A DNA stretch of 64,000 nucleotides from Ostreococcus lucimarinus CCE9901 (Eukaryota > Chlorophyta > Mamiellophyceae > Mamiellales > Bathycoccaceae). The stretch is from positions 248,001-312,000 of the forward strand of contig NC_009365.1 of the NCBI RefSeq assembly GCF_000092065.1, in the 5' to 3' direction. Numbering within the stretch: position 1 is the stretch's first letter; each line of letters starts with the position of its first letter. The position numbers were made by a program, and so were the translations under genes. Shown one piece after another: positions 52,701 through 62,467 of this stretch. The notes below the pieces were generated by a model. The model ran no database searches, was not told the DNA's origin, and saw only the letters and a list, made by a program, of their open reading frames with translations.

Positions 52701-54101
52701 ATGCCGCCGCGAAAGCGCGCGCGCGAGGCTTCGGGCGACCCGGTCGAAACAGAGGAGGGTTCAGCGCGCGCTCGGGATTCGACCGAACCGCCGTCGACCA
52801 CCGCGCCGTCGGCGCCGTGCCCGTACCTGGACACGGTGAACCTCGCGAACCTGGATTTTGACTTTGAGAAGCGGTGCGCGGTGTCGCTGTCGCCCGTGCA
52901 CGTGTACGCGTGCTTGGTCTGCGGCAAGTACTTCGCGGGACGAGGAAAGAAGACGCACGCGTACGCGCACGCGCTGGAGTGCGGACATCACGTGTTCATG
53001 CGCCTGGCCGACGGCGCGGCGTGGTGCCTGCCGGATGGGTACGAGGTGGTGGACGAAGGGACGACGCTGTCGAGGATTCGAGACGTGCTCGCGCCGACGT
53101 ACGCGAAAAAGTACGTGGAGGAAGAGATCGAGGGCGCGCGACCGATGTGGCGGCGCGCGCTGGACGGCACGGAGTTTCTCGTCGGCGTCGTCGGATTGAA
53201 CGCGATTTGGAGCAAACGCGACGACGGCGTGAGCGCGGTGCTGCAATCGCTGAACAGAGTGGCGCCGCTGCGGCGCGCGCTGTTGCTCGACGACGCGAGG
53301 GAACGCGAGGACGTCTATCGCGCCTTGGCGGACATCACGAAGAAGATTTGGAACGCGCGAAATTTTAAAGGTCACTCGAGCCCGCACGAGTTCATGCAAG
53401 CGGTTCGAAATCGATCGAAAGACGCGTTCGGCGCGGAGACGGGGAACCACGACGCCGCGCAGTTCTTGCGTTGGTTGCTCAACGAATTGATTCGCGACGA
53501 AAAGAAACGCGGCGAAAAGCGATCCGTCATTCAGTCGTGTTTCCAGGGAGAAGTGGAAATCATCGACGATTCGTCCGCGTCGCGCGCGTCGCCGTTCCTC
53601 ATGCTCTCGATGGACCTCCCGAACGCGCCGCTGTTTCAAGACGTCATGGAGAAGAACATCATCCCGCAAGTCTCCCTCGAGCGCGCGCTGCTGAAGAAAT
53701 TCGACGGCGTCACCGCGGACCCCAAGACGCGGCGCAGGTTCAAGATCACCAAGCTCCCAAACTACTTGATCGTGAATTATTCGCGCTTCACCAAGAACAA
53801 CTTCTTCGTCGAAAAGAACCCGACCATCGTGACGTTTCCGACGCGGGGGCTGAACCTCGCCGATCACATCCCGGTGCCGAGAGGGGACGAAAATTCGGCG
53901 ACGTACGATTTGATCGCCAACATCGTGCACGACGGCGCGCCCGACGACGGGTCGTATCGCGCCATGGTGTACCACGCGCCGGATAAAAATTGGTACGAGA
54001 CGCAGGATTTGCGCGTCGCCGAGGTGTTGCCGCAACAAGTCAACCTCACGGAGACGTACGTGCAGATTTACGAGCGTCGAGACAAGCGACGAGACGCGTA
54101 G
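52701..54101 (+). CDS. USP39: USP39/Sad1, tri-snRNP ubiquitin-protease-like splicing factor
   Basis: Sad1/USP39 stabilises the U4/U6.U5 tri-snRNP together with BRR2. The 466-residue protein starts at ATG 52701; an earlier in-frame ATG at 52623 adds only a basic 26-residue extension. The zinc-finger UBP domain has CPYLDTVNLANLDFDFEKRC, VYACLVCGKYFAGRGKKTHA and HALECGHHVFM. The UCH-like domain begins VGLNAIWSKRDDGVSAVLQSL. In active deubiquitinases this box would have the catalytic Cys (GLxNxGNTCY), which is absent here as in all Sad1 proteins. Later blocks are GNHDAAQFLRWLLNELI, FKITKLPNYLIVNYSRFTKN and MVYHAPDKNWYETQDLRV. BRR2 is encoded 44 kb away in the same window. Confidence 0.95.
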   Translation: MPPRKRAREASGDPVETEEGSARARDSTEPPSTTAPSAPCPYLDTVNLANLDFDFEKRCAVSLSPVHVYACLVCGKYFAGRGKKTHAYAHALECGHHVFMRLADGAAWCLPDGYEVVDEGTTLSRIRDVLAPTYAKKYVEEEIEGARPMWRRALDGTEFLVGVVGLNAIWSKRDDGVSAVLQSLNRVAPLRRALLLDDAREREDVYRALADITKKIWNARNFKGHSSPHEFMQAVRNRSKDAFGAETGNHDAAQFLRWLLNELIRDEKKRGEKRSVIQSCFQGEVEIIDDSSASRASPFLMLSMDLPNAPLFQDVMEKNIIPQVSLERALLKKFDGVTADPKTRRRFKITKLPNYLIVNYSRFTKNNFFVEKNPTIVTFPTRGLNLADHIPVPRGDENSATYDLIANIVHDGAPDDGSYRAMVYHAPDKNWYETQDLRVAEVLPQQVNLTETYVQIYERRDKRRDA

Positions 54102-54202
54102 GACTCGAAAACCACATTTAGAATAATAATAGAAAACAAACGTCTCGCGATGACGAATACAACGAATACAAATACAATACACACGTCGCGCGTCGACGGA
54201 CG

Positions 54203-54216
54203 CTAATCGCCCTCGC

Positions 54217-54247
<31 letters not shown>

Positions 54248-54985
54248 CCACCCGAGCGCTTCCATCGCGTTCGCGAGCTCCGCCTCGAGCACGGGCGCGT
54301 CCGCCGCGCGCGCCGCCGCGCTGTTCTCCACCGTCGCGTGATCCACCGCGCTCCGCATCGAATACATCACCCGCCACTCCAACGCCCAAGCGTCCACGGG
54401 TCCGAACGACCGCGAGTCCTCGTGTCTCCCCGCGCTCTTCGCCGAATCCGTCTCCGCGTCCGCGTCCGCCGTCACCCACGCGTGATCCTTCGGCACCACG
54501 TACACGCTCGCGTTCGCCGCGTCCACGAGTTCGTCGCCCTCCGTCGCGCTCACGCGTCGTATCAGCGTTCGCGTCGCGTCGCTCGGGTGCGCGAACGCCA
54601 CCACGTCCCCGATCGCGGCGCTCCGAAACGGGTGCGCCAGCCTTCGCGCGAGCACGTACTCCGTCCCGGATCCTCCTCGCGCGCTCGACGGTCCCGGCGC
54701 GTCGCGCGCGCCGCCGCGCAGCGTCGGCGTCATCGCGTCGCCGCGAAACGCGAACACGCGCGTCATCGCGTCCTCGCCGATCGCGCGCACCGCCTCGGCG
54801 AGCGGCGCGCGCGGCGCGCGCGGCGCCGTCGTCGGGTCGTCGTCGTCGTCGTCGTCGTCGTCGACGTCGCGCGAGCGCGCGGTCGCGGCGACGGGGCGCG
54901 CGGCGGCGGACGACGCGGCGACGAGGGCGGGGACGAAGAGCGTCATGATTCGCTCCCAGTGGTACGACAGGCGGAGGGCGCCCAT
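54203..54985 (-). CDS. S26 signal-peptidase-like protein without catalytic dyad
   Basis: The 260-residue protein starts at ATG 54983-54985 with one hydrophobic segment (IMTLFVPALVAASSAAA, residues 14-30). The S26 boxes are recognisable. FRGDAMTPTLRGG corresponds to the box with the catalytic Ser (GxSMxPT), but the Ser is Ala here. AIGDVVAF and TLIRRVSATEGDEL correspond to the catalytic Lys box (IKRxxxxxGD), but the Lys is Arg. VPKDHAWVTADAD and DSRSFGPV match the last box. Both catalytic residues are therefore replaced, and the protein is probably a non-catalytic relative of Imp1/Imp2/LepB. A poly-Asp tract (about 43-51) and a Gly-Glu repeat tail are lineage-specific. Its location is probably an organelle membrane, facing unknown. 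Confidence 0.7.
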
Positions 54986-55115
54986 GACGGGCGTCGGCGC
55001 GTCGACGAGTGGCGCGGGCGCGGCGCGAGCGGGCTCGATCGGCGCGTACCGCTGTCTGTGAAACGTGGCTAATGATTCGCGACGATCTCGAACGTCGAGT
55101 CCTAAACGCTAGGTT

Positions 55116-56915
55116 TTAATTCGCGGTTTCGTCCGCCGTCGCGTCGATCGCGCGATCCTCGATGCGCTTTTCGCGGCGATTCCACTGGGCGCGGTCGCGC
55201 GCGGCGAGGAGCAAAGGTATCTCCGGCGGAACGGGCGCGTCGCGCCTGACGAAGCAATCGCCCATGAACTCTTTCTCTTGTTCGTCTTTGCACGACACGC
55301 GCTGGAGGAAATCGAGCGGTGATCGCGGCACGCCGGTTTCGTGGTGCTTCGAGCGAAACCGCGCGGCTTCGATGTAGGCGCCAAAGTCGCCGTGTTTGAC
55401 GCCGAGAAGATCGGCGTCGGAGGAGCATCCGCCCATTTTATCGGCTTTGGGGAACACGGTGGGGCCTTTGGCGAGCACCGCGCACAGGCCAACCTTGATG
55501 TCCGTGCTTTGCACTCGCAAGAGCTTGCGGAAGCCGGGAGACCACGTGCTCGGATGATCGTACCGCCAACTCGTGTACTCGTTGTACCTCGACTCATCGC
55601 TCGCGATCGCCTCGAGCTCGGCCGCGAGCGCCTCGAAGCTATCGTAGTCGCGCAAATCAATGTATGATTTCTTCGTCGGCATGAGCTCGGTGAACGAATC
55701 GTGACCAGTGTATATCGGAATCGAGCCGCGGGCGAGCGCCATCCACACCTTCTCCGTCATGTACCCTTGGCACATCGGTGCGTTCTCCACGGCGAAATAA
55801 AACATGTAGCGCGCCATCTTACTCTGATACTCCAGGTTTTCCACCCCGCGGCCGGGCAAGTTGCGCGGCAAGTGGTAGTTATTGAAGCAATTCCCCATGG
55901 AAAACGTCGGAAAGTGTTCGGCGAGACCGACGACGATGCCGGGTCGCGGAGGAAGGCAATCGATGGCGATCCAAGCCACCGCGGGAATCCTCTCCGAGTG
56001 AGGAATCGTGTACGCGGGGAAATCTTCCGCCATCGAATCCAGCGACGGGCCGAACGGCCACCAAATAGCCGACCGTTTCTGATCGAAATACCCGACGTAA
56101 TCGAACTCTCTGACGACTTTCGGGTTTTGCAAATCCTTCCCAAAAGTCGCCACGGCTTCGTGCGCCATGTACACGTCCACCTGACCCGGGTCTATCTTTG
56201 CAGGTTTCGCGTACGAACCGTCTTTCCCTTTATTCTTGCCGCGCCACAAGTACCCCGATTGACTAAACACTCTCACGTCGGCTCTCTTGTCGCCGTCGCA
56301 TCCGATGACGACCTTCTCCACGCACGCGCCGGGAGTGAACAACCTTCCGAACCCTTTCACGTAGGTCGAGTCCCAGGCATCCGCCGGCATGTCCACGCAC
56401 ATCGTGAACCCGGTCTCCGAGCGCGTCACCGCCGGCGCGTGCGCGTACGACGACACGTCGACGTCGGCGTCGTAGCCTCGAAACGCGTCCGGCAGATACG
56501 CGTGCCGAATCGGATCCAACGCCGCCGCCACCGCGAGCTGATCCACCTTCCCGTGCGCGTTCCTGTAGTACGCCTGCGCGATCATCGCCTTCCGAGTCGC
56601 CCTCGCGTCGCCGAGCTTCGCCGCGCTCGCGCCGAGACCGCCGTCTCGCGTCGCCGCCGCCGCCGCGCCGATCGCCGCGCACGCCGCCAGCGCGCCCGCC
56701 CCGACCCGCGCCCGCGTCCACCGTCCGCCGCGCCTCGCGTCGCCGGCGTCGCCGCCGCCGCCGTCGCCTCGCGCGCGCGTCGCGTTCGCCGTCGTCGTCG
56801 TCGCGCGCTCGACGTCGTCGAGGTGTTGACGCCATCCTTCGTCATCCGTCGCCGTCGCGCGCGCGCGCGTCAGCAGGGACGCGCGCTCGGCGCTCGCCGT
56901 CGACGCCGTCGGCAT
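55116..56915 (-). CDS. GT10 fucosyltransferase-like glycosyltransferase
   Basis: The 599-residue type II membrane protein starts at ATG 56913-56915. It has a cytosolic N-terminus, a membrane span at about residues 70-90 (VGAGALAACAAIGAAAAA) and a lumenal catalytic part. The GT10 signature is at about 370-400: YMFYFAVENAPMCQGYMTEK followed by VWMALARGSIPIYTGHDSF, matching the acceptor and donor motifs of alpha-1,3-fucosyltransferases (AFEN...YVTEKLW...G.VPV). A Golgi enzyme transferring fucose from GDP-fucose to glycans is the family norm, but algal GT10 proteins may use other acceptors. A short Cys-containing C-terminus follows the core. It ends in an Arg/Asp-rich region. Confidence 0.8.
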   Translation of the reverse strand: MPTASTASAERASLLTRARATATDDEGWRQHLDDVERATTTTANATRARGDGGGGDAGDARRGGRWTRARVGAGALAACAAIGAAAAATRDGGLGASAAKLGDARATRKAMIAQAYYRNAHGKVDQLAVAAALDPIRHAYLPDAFRGYDADVDVSSYAHAPAVTRSETGFTMCVDMPADAWDSTYVKGFGRLFTPGACVEKVVIGCDGDKRADVRVFSQSGYLWRGKNKGKDGSYAKPAKIDPGQVDVYMAHEAVATFGKDLQNPKVVREFDYVGYFDQKRSAIWWPFGPSLDSMAEDFPAYTIPHSERIPAVAWIAIDCLPPRPGIVVGLAEHFPTFSMGNCFNNYHLPRNLPGRGVENLEYQSKMARYMFYFAVENAPMCQGYMTEKVWMALARGSIPIYTGHDSFTELMPTKKSYIDLRDYDSFEALAAELEAIASDESRYNEYTSWRYDHPSTWSPGFRKLLRVQSTDIKVGLCAVLAKGPTVFPKADKMGGCSSDADLLGVKHGDFGAYIEAARFRSKHHETGVPRSPLDFLQRVSCKDEQEKEFMGDCFVRRDAPVPPEIPLLLAARDRAQWNRREKRIEDRAIDATADETAN

Positions 56916-57049
56916 CGCGCGTCCGACGCGCGCGTCCGTCGCGACGCGCGACGCGTCGTCGTGTGTCGTTCGGTCGCGACGACCGACGAAGGGTGTTGAC
57001 GCGCCAAAGCTCTAAACCCTACATCGCCGCGCGCGGCGGCGCCTCGCGC
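56916..57049. promoter_or_regulatory. Bidirectional promoter region, GT10 / TraB-like gene
   Basis: This 134-bp gap contains AAAGCTCTAAACCCTACA at about 57006-57023, the only AT-leaning stretch. No clear TATA box. Confidence 0.4.
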
Positions 57050-58441
57050 ATGCGCGCGCGCGCGCGCGGCGCCCTCGAGCGCGCCGAACCCTCCGCGCGC
57101 GTTTCCCGCGCCGCGCGACGGCGCTTCCCGCGCCCTCGCGCGCCGTCGCGCGCGACATCGCGCGCGAACGACCGATTTCGCGACGCGCGCGACGACGACG
57201 ACGACGACGACGCGCGCGCGCGACAGTTCCTCCGACTCGCGCGCGACGCGCGCGATGGATCGTGGGCGCTGCAGAGCGCGACGGTGACGCTGCGGCCGCG
57301 CGACGCGAGCGCGCGAGCGACGCGAGCGCTGCGGGTGTGCGCGCTGGTGCACTACGGCGAGGCGCGGTACTATCGCGGCGTGGCGAAGGACTTCGAGACG
57401 CGCGAGAACGACGCGACGCTGGTCGAGCTGATCACGTCGAGGAAGCACTTGGAAGCGAGCGACGAGCGAGGGCTGAAACTGTGGCGGTTGAGCGAGGCGC
57501 TGGCGCCGACGGCGGAGGCGCGAGCGCTGGCGAACGCGCACGGGTTGCGCGCGCAGCTGGACGCGCTGGACGCGAGGGCGCGAGGATGGTACGTCGCGGA
57601 CGTGACGCGAGAGGAGTTGATCGCGCTGCGACGAGAGGCGGGAGAGATGACGGCGAAGACGGCGGAAGAGACGACGCGAAACGCGAAGCGGAGCGCGGTG
57701 TCGATGGGAGGGAATCTGCCGCCGGCGCTCGAGGCGCTGGCGGTGACGGCGTTCGGAAGGGCGTCGGAGGGCGATCCCGCGAGGCTGTTCGCGCGGTTGA
57801 GCTGTTGGTTCGTGCCGTGTCCGGAGGCGCATTTGTTGCTGCTCGATTGGGTGTGGGCGGGCGGGCGTCCGTCCGAGGTCTTGGGCGCGATGGTGGACTG
57901 TTGCGCGTCGGGTGATTTAGAATCCGCGCGTCGCTTGGCGTTCGCGCAGATGATCGTGAGCGCGCAAGCCGAGGGGCCGGCGGGCGGCGGTTCGACCGAG
58001 CCCGTTTTGGTCGCCCGACGCAACGACGTCGCGATGGACGGGGTGAACAAGGCGTTCAAGGCGCCCGAAATCGACACCGTCAACCTGTTGTACGGCGGTT
58101 TGCACGTCCCGGGACTCGTGCGGTGCGCCCGCGAGCGTTTAGACATGGAAGTCGTCGACGTGGCGTGGCGAGACGCCTGGCGCGTGCAACCGCCGGAGAA
58201 CGCGTCGCCTCTCAGATACGCCATAGTGCCGCTCATTCTCGGCATCGACGGCACGGATTGGGCGCAAACGCTTCACGACGCCGTCGCGCTCGGCGCGAGC
58301 GCCGGTATTCTTTCCACGTTTCTCTACATCGTTCGTCACGGCGCGCTGTATTACGCCCTCGGCAAGTGGCTTCTCGAGTGGAATCGCCAACTCTTCGACG
58401 CCGACGTCGGTCCGTCGCCGGAGAATGTAAAATATCGTTAA
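57050..58441 (+). CDS. TraB-like protein with C-terminal membrane segment
   Basis: The 463-residue protein starts at ATG 57050; an earlier ATG at 56963 lies inside the promoter gap and adds an Arg-rich stretch. The N-terminal 65 residues are basic and may be a plastid transit peptide, followed by poly-Asp. The stretch ALRVCALVHYGEARYYRGVA leading to DATLVELITSRKH resembles the first motif of TraB/PrgY proteins (GTxHxxxxS...VxxELxxxR), with His and Glu in place. The C-terminus has one hydrophobic region (GASAGILSTFLYIVRHGALY). TraB proteins are predicted membrane-bound peptidase-like or signal-inhibiting proteins, function unsettled. The assignment is tentative. Confidence 0.5.
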   Translation: MRARARGALERAEPSARVSRAARRRFPRPRAPSRATSRANDRFRDARDDDDDDDARARQFLRLARDARDGSWALQSATVTLRPRDASARATRALRVCALVHYGEARYYRGVAKDFETRENDATLVELITSRKHLEASDERGLKLWRLSEALAPTAEARALANAHGLRAQLDALDARARGWYVADVTREELIALRREAGEMTAKTAEETTRNAKRSAVSMGGNLPPALEALAVTAFGRASEGDPARLFARLSCWFVPCPEAHLLLLDWVWAGGRPSEVLGAMVDCCASGDLESARRLAFAQMIVSAQAEGPAGGGSTEPVLVARRNDVAMDGVNKAFKAPEIDTVNLLYGGLHVPGLVRCARERLDMEVVDVAWRDAWRVQPPENASPLRYAIVPLILGIDGTDWAQTLHDAVALGASAGILSTFLYIVRHGALYYALGKWLLEWNRQLFDADVGPSPENVKYR

Positions 58442-58491
58442 TCGCCTAGCCAACGACTTCGTCGTCCGTCGTCGCGCGTCGACGCCACACC

Positions 58492-58875
58492 ATGCCTCGC
58501 CCCACCCCCGCGCCGCCGCCGCCGCCGGCGGCGCGCGACGTCGACGTCGAGCGCGACGCGCTCACCGCGATGCGCAAAGACGGCACGCTCGACGCCCTGC
58601 GCGCGCGCGCGGTCGAGCGCGTTCGCGCGGACCCAGAGATGAAAACCTTCACGGAATTCGCGGCGCGCGCGTCGCAGACGCTGCGCGACCCGCGAGCGAG
58701 GCGCGCGTCGAGGAAAGATCTCGTCGACGCGCTGTTTCACGAGTGCGGCGGACAGATTTTGAAGCAGGCGGACCAGAAGGTGTGGGAGGCGCTGACGGAT
58801 ACGCGCGACGAACTCGGCCGCGCGGCGTACGAGGCGACGTTCGCGGCGATGGAGGACGCGCGTCGCGCGAGATAG
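58492..58875 (+). CDS. BOD1/SHG1-like small protein
   Basis: The 127-residue protein starts at ATG 58492, 50 bp after the TraB-like gene. The N-terminus is Pro-rich. LTAMRKDGTLDALRARAVER, followed by EMKTFTEFAARASQTL, resembles the BOD1/SHG1 domain (KxxGxFDxxRxxxLxxVxxxPxxxxLxxxVxxxV). SHG1 is a subunit of the Set1/COMPASS H3K4 methylase, and BOD1 is its animal homologue with mitotic roles. The C-terminal half is a helix (LVDALFHECGGQILKQADQK). The window also encodes an H3K4-type SET protein, which is suggestive only. Its 3' end has been copied to 49487 and 51924. Confidence 0.6.
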   Translation: MPRPTPAPPPPPAARDVDVERDALTAMRKDGTLDALRARAVERVRADPEMKTFTEFAARASQTLRDPRARRASRKDLVDALFHECGGQILKQADQKVWEALTDTRDELGRAAYEATFAAMEDARRAR

Positions 58876-59157
58876 ATACCGATAGATAATAGATTGATAA
58901 TACATAGATCTGATGTAGCTGATGCCGCCGCCGTCGCGTCGGACGGATCGCCTCGGTCGCCTTCGGTTCGCTTCTCGGCGGCGGCCGCCGACGCGGACGC
59001 CGCCGCGCGTCGCGGTCGTCATGCGCGCGGTTGTGCGGCGACGATTTATTTTACGCCGCGCGACGGGCGAGCGACGCCGGCGAATCGAGCGACGCTGAAT
59101 GCCCGTACGCTGGAATCGCGCGCGAACGCTGACGCGACGATTCGTCCGAGTGGGTGG

Positions 59158-60558
59158 TTAGGCGCGCGCGGCGGCGGCGGCGGCGATGCCGTCGCCCAAC
59201 GCCCAGCTCGCCTCGACGTCTCGACGCCGGTAACGAATCTTGTCGAGCGCGCGAATCGTCTCGTCGTCCGCGGCGCCGTGACCGACGGTGAGGAGGGCGT
59301 ACACGTAGACGAGGTCGAGGCAGAGGTAGTTGACGTCGACGGCGTCGCGCGCGGCGACGGGGAAGCGAGCCTCGAGCTCGGCGGCGGGCGTGGAGCACGC
59401 GCGAAGGGCGGCTCGCTTCACGTCGCGCGGTGTCATGGTCGCGATATCGGTCGGGCGCCTCGGCGGCGGCACCGCGCCGCCTTGAATCGCGCGTTCGACG
59501 ATGAAGGACATGACGAAGAGGGGCGTTTTGCGCGGCGTCGTCCAAGCGCCGGCGAACGAACACGGTGCTTTCGCGCAATTTCCCTCGAGCGCCTGCGTCG
59601 TGGCGAGCAGACACCGTGTAAAGTCGCTGCCGTCGCTGGATCCGATGGCGGCGTACGTCTCCCCAGGCTCGAGCCCGTAGCAATCTTTTTCGCACGAATC
59701 CGCGAACGCGTTCGGTAAGCACGGATGCGAACCGTCTTTATTCTTCCCCACGCTAAATATCTTCGGCCGTACGGCGACGATACCGTAGCCCTTAAACGAA
59801 TGCACGTATGTCCTATACGTCGTCGACGCCGCCTCGATGTCGCGCACGTACCCTTTCGGCGCGTCCTTCGCCGCGCCCCCGCCCACCGCGTACGCGATTT
59901 GCGTACTCCCGCCGCCTAAATCTACCACCGTCACAGTCTTCTCCGGCGCCCCGCCGAGATTCCCTAGCAAATAATTTACACTCACCCACGCGTGCGCGCC
60001 CTCGTCTTCGCCGTCCATGATGCTCACGAACGACGCCGACGACGGATGAAATCCCGCGTTCGCGATTTTTCGTCGCACCGCCTCCACGATGGCGTCCGCC
60101 GCCTCCCGCCCTTCGGGCATCAGTCTCAATCCCGCCGTCGCGCGCACACTAAACGGTGTTTCTCGTCTCGCGCTCTCCGGCACGACTCCTTTCGCCACGT
60201 CGATCAGCGCCTCGATCGACGTCGCCGCCGCCTCGGCGTCGCCGCCGTAGCTCTTCAGTCCCGGTTCGATCGAGCGAAACGTCTCGTCTCGCAGCGCCTC
60301 GCCGCCGCTCGCGAACGCCGATCGAGAGAACGTGAACACGTGCACGCGCGTGCCCGTGGAGCCGGCGTCGATGACGACGGCGTAGCGTGTTTTCGCCGCG
60401 CGCGTGCTCTCAAAGCCGGTGACATCGGCGAGCGCGCTGAGCGCGACGAGCGCGACGACGAGGACGGTGAAGGCGACGACGAGGGCGAGCTGGCGGAACG
60501 TTCTCGCGCGCGCGTACTCCTGGGTCTGGGGGTACGATTGCGCGCGGGGAAGAGGCAT
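59158..60558 (-). CDS. Apyrase (GDA1/CD39 nucleoside phosphatase)
   Basis: The enzyme hydrolyses NTPs and NDPs in the Golgi or at the cell surface and recycles the nucleotide by-products of glycosylation. The 466-residue protein starts at ATG 60556-60558. An N-terminal signal anchor lies at about 22-45 (LALVVAFTVLVVALVALSAL). The apyrase conserved regions are ACR1 VIDAGSTGTRVHVFTF, ACR2 SVRATAGLRLMP, ACR3 SIMDGEDEGAHAWVSVNYLL and ACR4 TVVDLGGGSTQIAYAVGG; the catalytic Glu in ACR3 is kept. Cys residues in the second half (HPCLPNAFADSCEKDC, GNCAKAPC) would form the family's disulfides. It lacks the C-terminal membrane span of CD39, so it is GDA1-like or plant-apyrase-like. Neighbouring GT10 and UGM make a Golgi role plausible. 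Confidence 0.92.
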   Translation of the reverse strand: MPLPRAQSYPQTQEYARARTFRQLALVVAFTVLVVALVALSALADVTGFESTRAAKTRYAVVIDAGSTGTRVHVFTFSRSAFASGGEALRDETFRSIEPGLKSYGGDAEAAATSIEALIDVAKGVVPESARRETPFSVRATAGLRLMPEGREAADAIVEAVRRKIANAGFHPSSASFVSIMDGEDEGAHAWVSVNYLLGNLGGAPEKTVTVVDLGGGSTQIAYAVGGGAAKDAPKGYVRDIEAASTTYRTYVHSFKGYGIVAVRPKIFSVGKNKDGSHPCLPNAFADSCEKDCYGLEPGETYAAIGSSDGSDFTRCLLATTQALEGNCAKAPCSFAGAWTTPRKTPLFVMSFIVERAIQGGAVPPPRRPTDIATMTPRDVKRAALRACSTPAAELEARFPVAARDAVDVNYLCLDLVYVYALLTVGHGAADDETIRALDKIRYRRRDVEASWALGDGIAAAAAARA

Positions 60559-60690
60559 CGCGACGCGATGTAACCGCGCTCGACGCAGGCGAGCGGGACG
60601 CGCGAGCGGGACGCGAGAACGCCGCGGATCGATCGGCGTGTCGCGCGAAGGACGACCAGTAGTACACGTATTTTACATTGACGATGTCCG

Positions 60691-62307
60691 TTACGTGGGA
60701 CAACGAGCCGCGAGCGGCGCGCGGGCGAGGCCGAGGACGAGGGCGACGGCGCCGGCGATGAGTGCGAGCGCCGCGAAAAAGCCACTCGGGGAGTCAAAGG
60801 ATGGGTACGTGGAGCCGAGCACGCCGCTGAAATAGTTGCCGAAGAAGTATGAGCCGAACCATAAACCGATTATGGCGCTGAGTAAACCATCCGGAGCGAT
60901 TTTGGAAATGTAAGAAAGCGCCACGGGGAAGGTGAAGAGCTCGCCGGCCGTGAGGAAAATCTGATTGAGGACGATCCAAAACACGCTCACGCGAGTCGGC
61001 GAGGCGTGCGAGTCGATCGGTAAAGCACCGAACATCAGCACCGCGAATGATGAAGACAGAAGCGCACACCCGATGGCAATTTTCGACATCTGGTGCGGCT
61101 CCGCACCGCGTCGCGCTTGCCAATCCCAAAGCGCCGTCACCGCCGGCGTCAGCGAGAGGACGAGCAACGGATTCAACGCTGCGACGAACTCGGTCGGCAT
61201 CCCGTGTAAATCGACGTGCTCGTCCGAGAACAACATCAGGGTGCTTCCTGATTGTTCATAAACCATGCTAAATCCGATCCCAGCCACGCAAACGATGGCG
61301 ACGGCGAACATGGCGTTCGAGTTTTCGCGTATCAATCGCGCCATGTCGTTGAGACTCTTGCGTGATTCGCCGTTTGAACGCCCGTTTTCTTCTTCAAAAT
61401 CTTGTTCGTTCGATCCCATCCGACGCAGCGGGCTTCTGGACTCCTCGTCATTGTCGTTCGCCGACGCTGGAATCATGGCGTCCACGACGTGCCTGCGGTT
61501 CAAGGCGTAAATTGCCAACGCGCACCACATTCCCACGGCGGCGCTCGCGAACGCGGCGCCGTAACCAAAGTACACGCGCACCGTCCCAGCGATCAAGGGC
61601 GAAAAGAACGCCCCAACATTGATACAACAATAAAAAATACTGAATCCCGCGTCGCGTTTCGGATCATCCTTGGCGTACAACGCGCTCAACTGCGTGCTAA
61701 TCGAAGGCTTAAACGCCCCGTTTCCGACGCACACCAACGCCAACCCGATCAAAAACGCCCACTCGCTCGCCATGGCGCCGTACCCTAACGCCATCACCAC
61801 CGCCCCCACCACTGCGCTTCGATGCGCCCCCAAAACCGCGTCGGCGACGATCCCACCGAACACTGGCGTCAGGTACGCCAAACACGCGAACGCGCCGTAC
61901 GTCTTCGCGCTCGTCGCCTCCGCCGCTCGCGTCCTCTCCATCATCCCCACCGCATCGCTCGCGTTCACCGCCATCGCGAAATCATAATTCGAGAACGTTT
62001 TCCCCACCGTTCGCAGTCCCAACACGCGCTCGACGTCGAACGTCGGATCGCGCAATACCTTCGTCACGTACAGCGCCAACAGCGCGCGCGCGGCGTAGTA
62101 CCCGAACCGCTCCCACATCTCCGTCGCGCCCAGGACGACGAGTCCGAGCGGGTGCGCGCCGCGCATGATCGTCGCGCGCGCGCGAGCTCCCGCGTCCCGC
62201 GCGCGCGGCTCCAGCAGCGGTCGCGCGTCGTTTTCGTCGTCCGAGGGCGCGCTCGAGGTGCCTTCGCCGCGTCGATCGCGCGTCGTCGCGTCGTCGCGCG
62301 ACGCCAT
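60691..62307 (-). CDS. POT/PTR-family proton-coupled transporter
   Basis: The 538-residue protein starts at ATG 62305-62307. It has an acidic hydrophilic N-terminus and about twelve membrane segments. TM1 carries TEMWERFGYYAARALLALYV, including the ERxxYY-type proton-coupling motif of the POT family. FSIFYCCINVGAFFSPLIAG is the PTR2 signature in TM5, and the late GELFTFPVALSYISKIAPDG contains the conserved Glu in TM10. A charged loop (about 280-320, SRSPLRRMGSNEQDFEEENG) separates the halves, as usual. POT proteins import di- or tripeptides, and in plants also nitrate and hormones (NPF). The intact ERFGYY and short loops are closer to the bacterial or animal peptide transporters. Confidence 0.88.
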   Translation of the reverse strand: MASRDDATTRDRRGEGTSSAPSDDENDARPLLEPRARDAGARARATIMRGAHPLGLVVLGATEMWERFGYYAARALLALYVTKVLRDPTFDVERVLGLRTVGKTFSNYDFAMAVNASDAVGMMERTRAAEATSAKTYGAFACLAYLTPVFGGIVADAVLGAHRSAVVGAVVMALGYGAMASEWAFLIGLALVCVGNGAFKPSISTQLSALYAKDDPKRDAGFSIFYCCINVGAFFSPLIAGTVRVYFGYGAAFASAAVGMWCALAIYALNRRHVVDAMIPASANDNDEESRSPLRRMGSNEQDFEEENGRSNGESRKSLNDMARLIRENSNAMFAVAIVCVAGIGFSMVYEQSGSTLMLFSDEHVDLHGMPTEFVAALNPLLVLSLTPAVTALWDWQARRGAEPHQMSKIAIGCALLSSSFAVLMFGALPIDSHASPTRVSVFWIVLNQIFLTAGELFTFPVALSYISKIAPDGLLSAIIGLWFGSYFFGNYFSGVLGSTYPSFDSPSGFFAALALIAGAVALVLGLARAPLAARCPT

Positions 62308-62467
62308 CGCGCGCGCGCGTCGGCGACGACGATTCGCGCGCGCGCGGTCGTCGCTCGACGACGCGGCGTCGCGGCGCGGTGTGGCGACGGCGCCCTCACC
62401 GACGACGGTTTGAAATCCGAGTCGTCACTCCTCGAAGCGACGCCGACGTCGCGAGCGCGCGCGCGCG
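62308..62467. promoter_or_regulatory. Bidirectional promoter region, POT transporter / PTOX
   Basis: This 160-bp GC-rich gap lies between divergent ATGs. No TATA element; TTTGAAATCCGAG at 62409-62421 is the only AT-leaning stretch. Confidence 0.4.

Noticed and set aside
52592-52927. Minus-strand frame opposite the USP39 start
   Set aside because: Antisense to the conserved zinc-finger region of USP39, with no independent support.
58876-59157. Possible small RNA between the BOD1-like and apyrase genes
   Set aside because: Only short GATAGAT/TAGATTGATA repeats and GC-rich sequence were seen. No stable stem series or Pol III signals.
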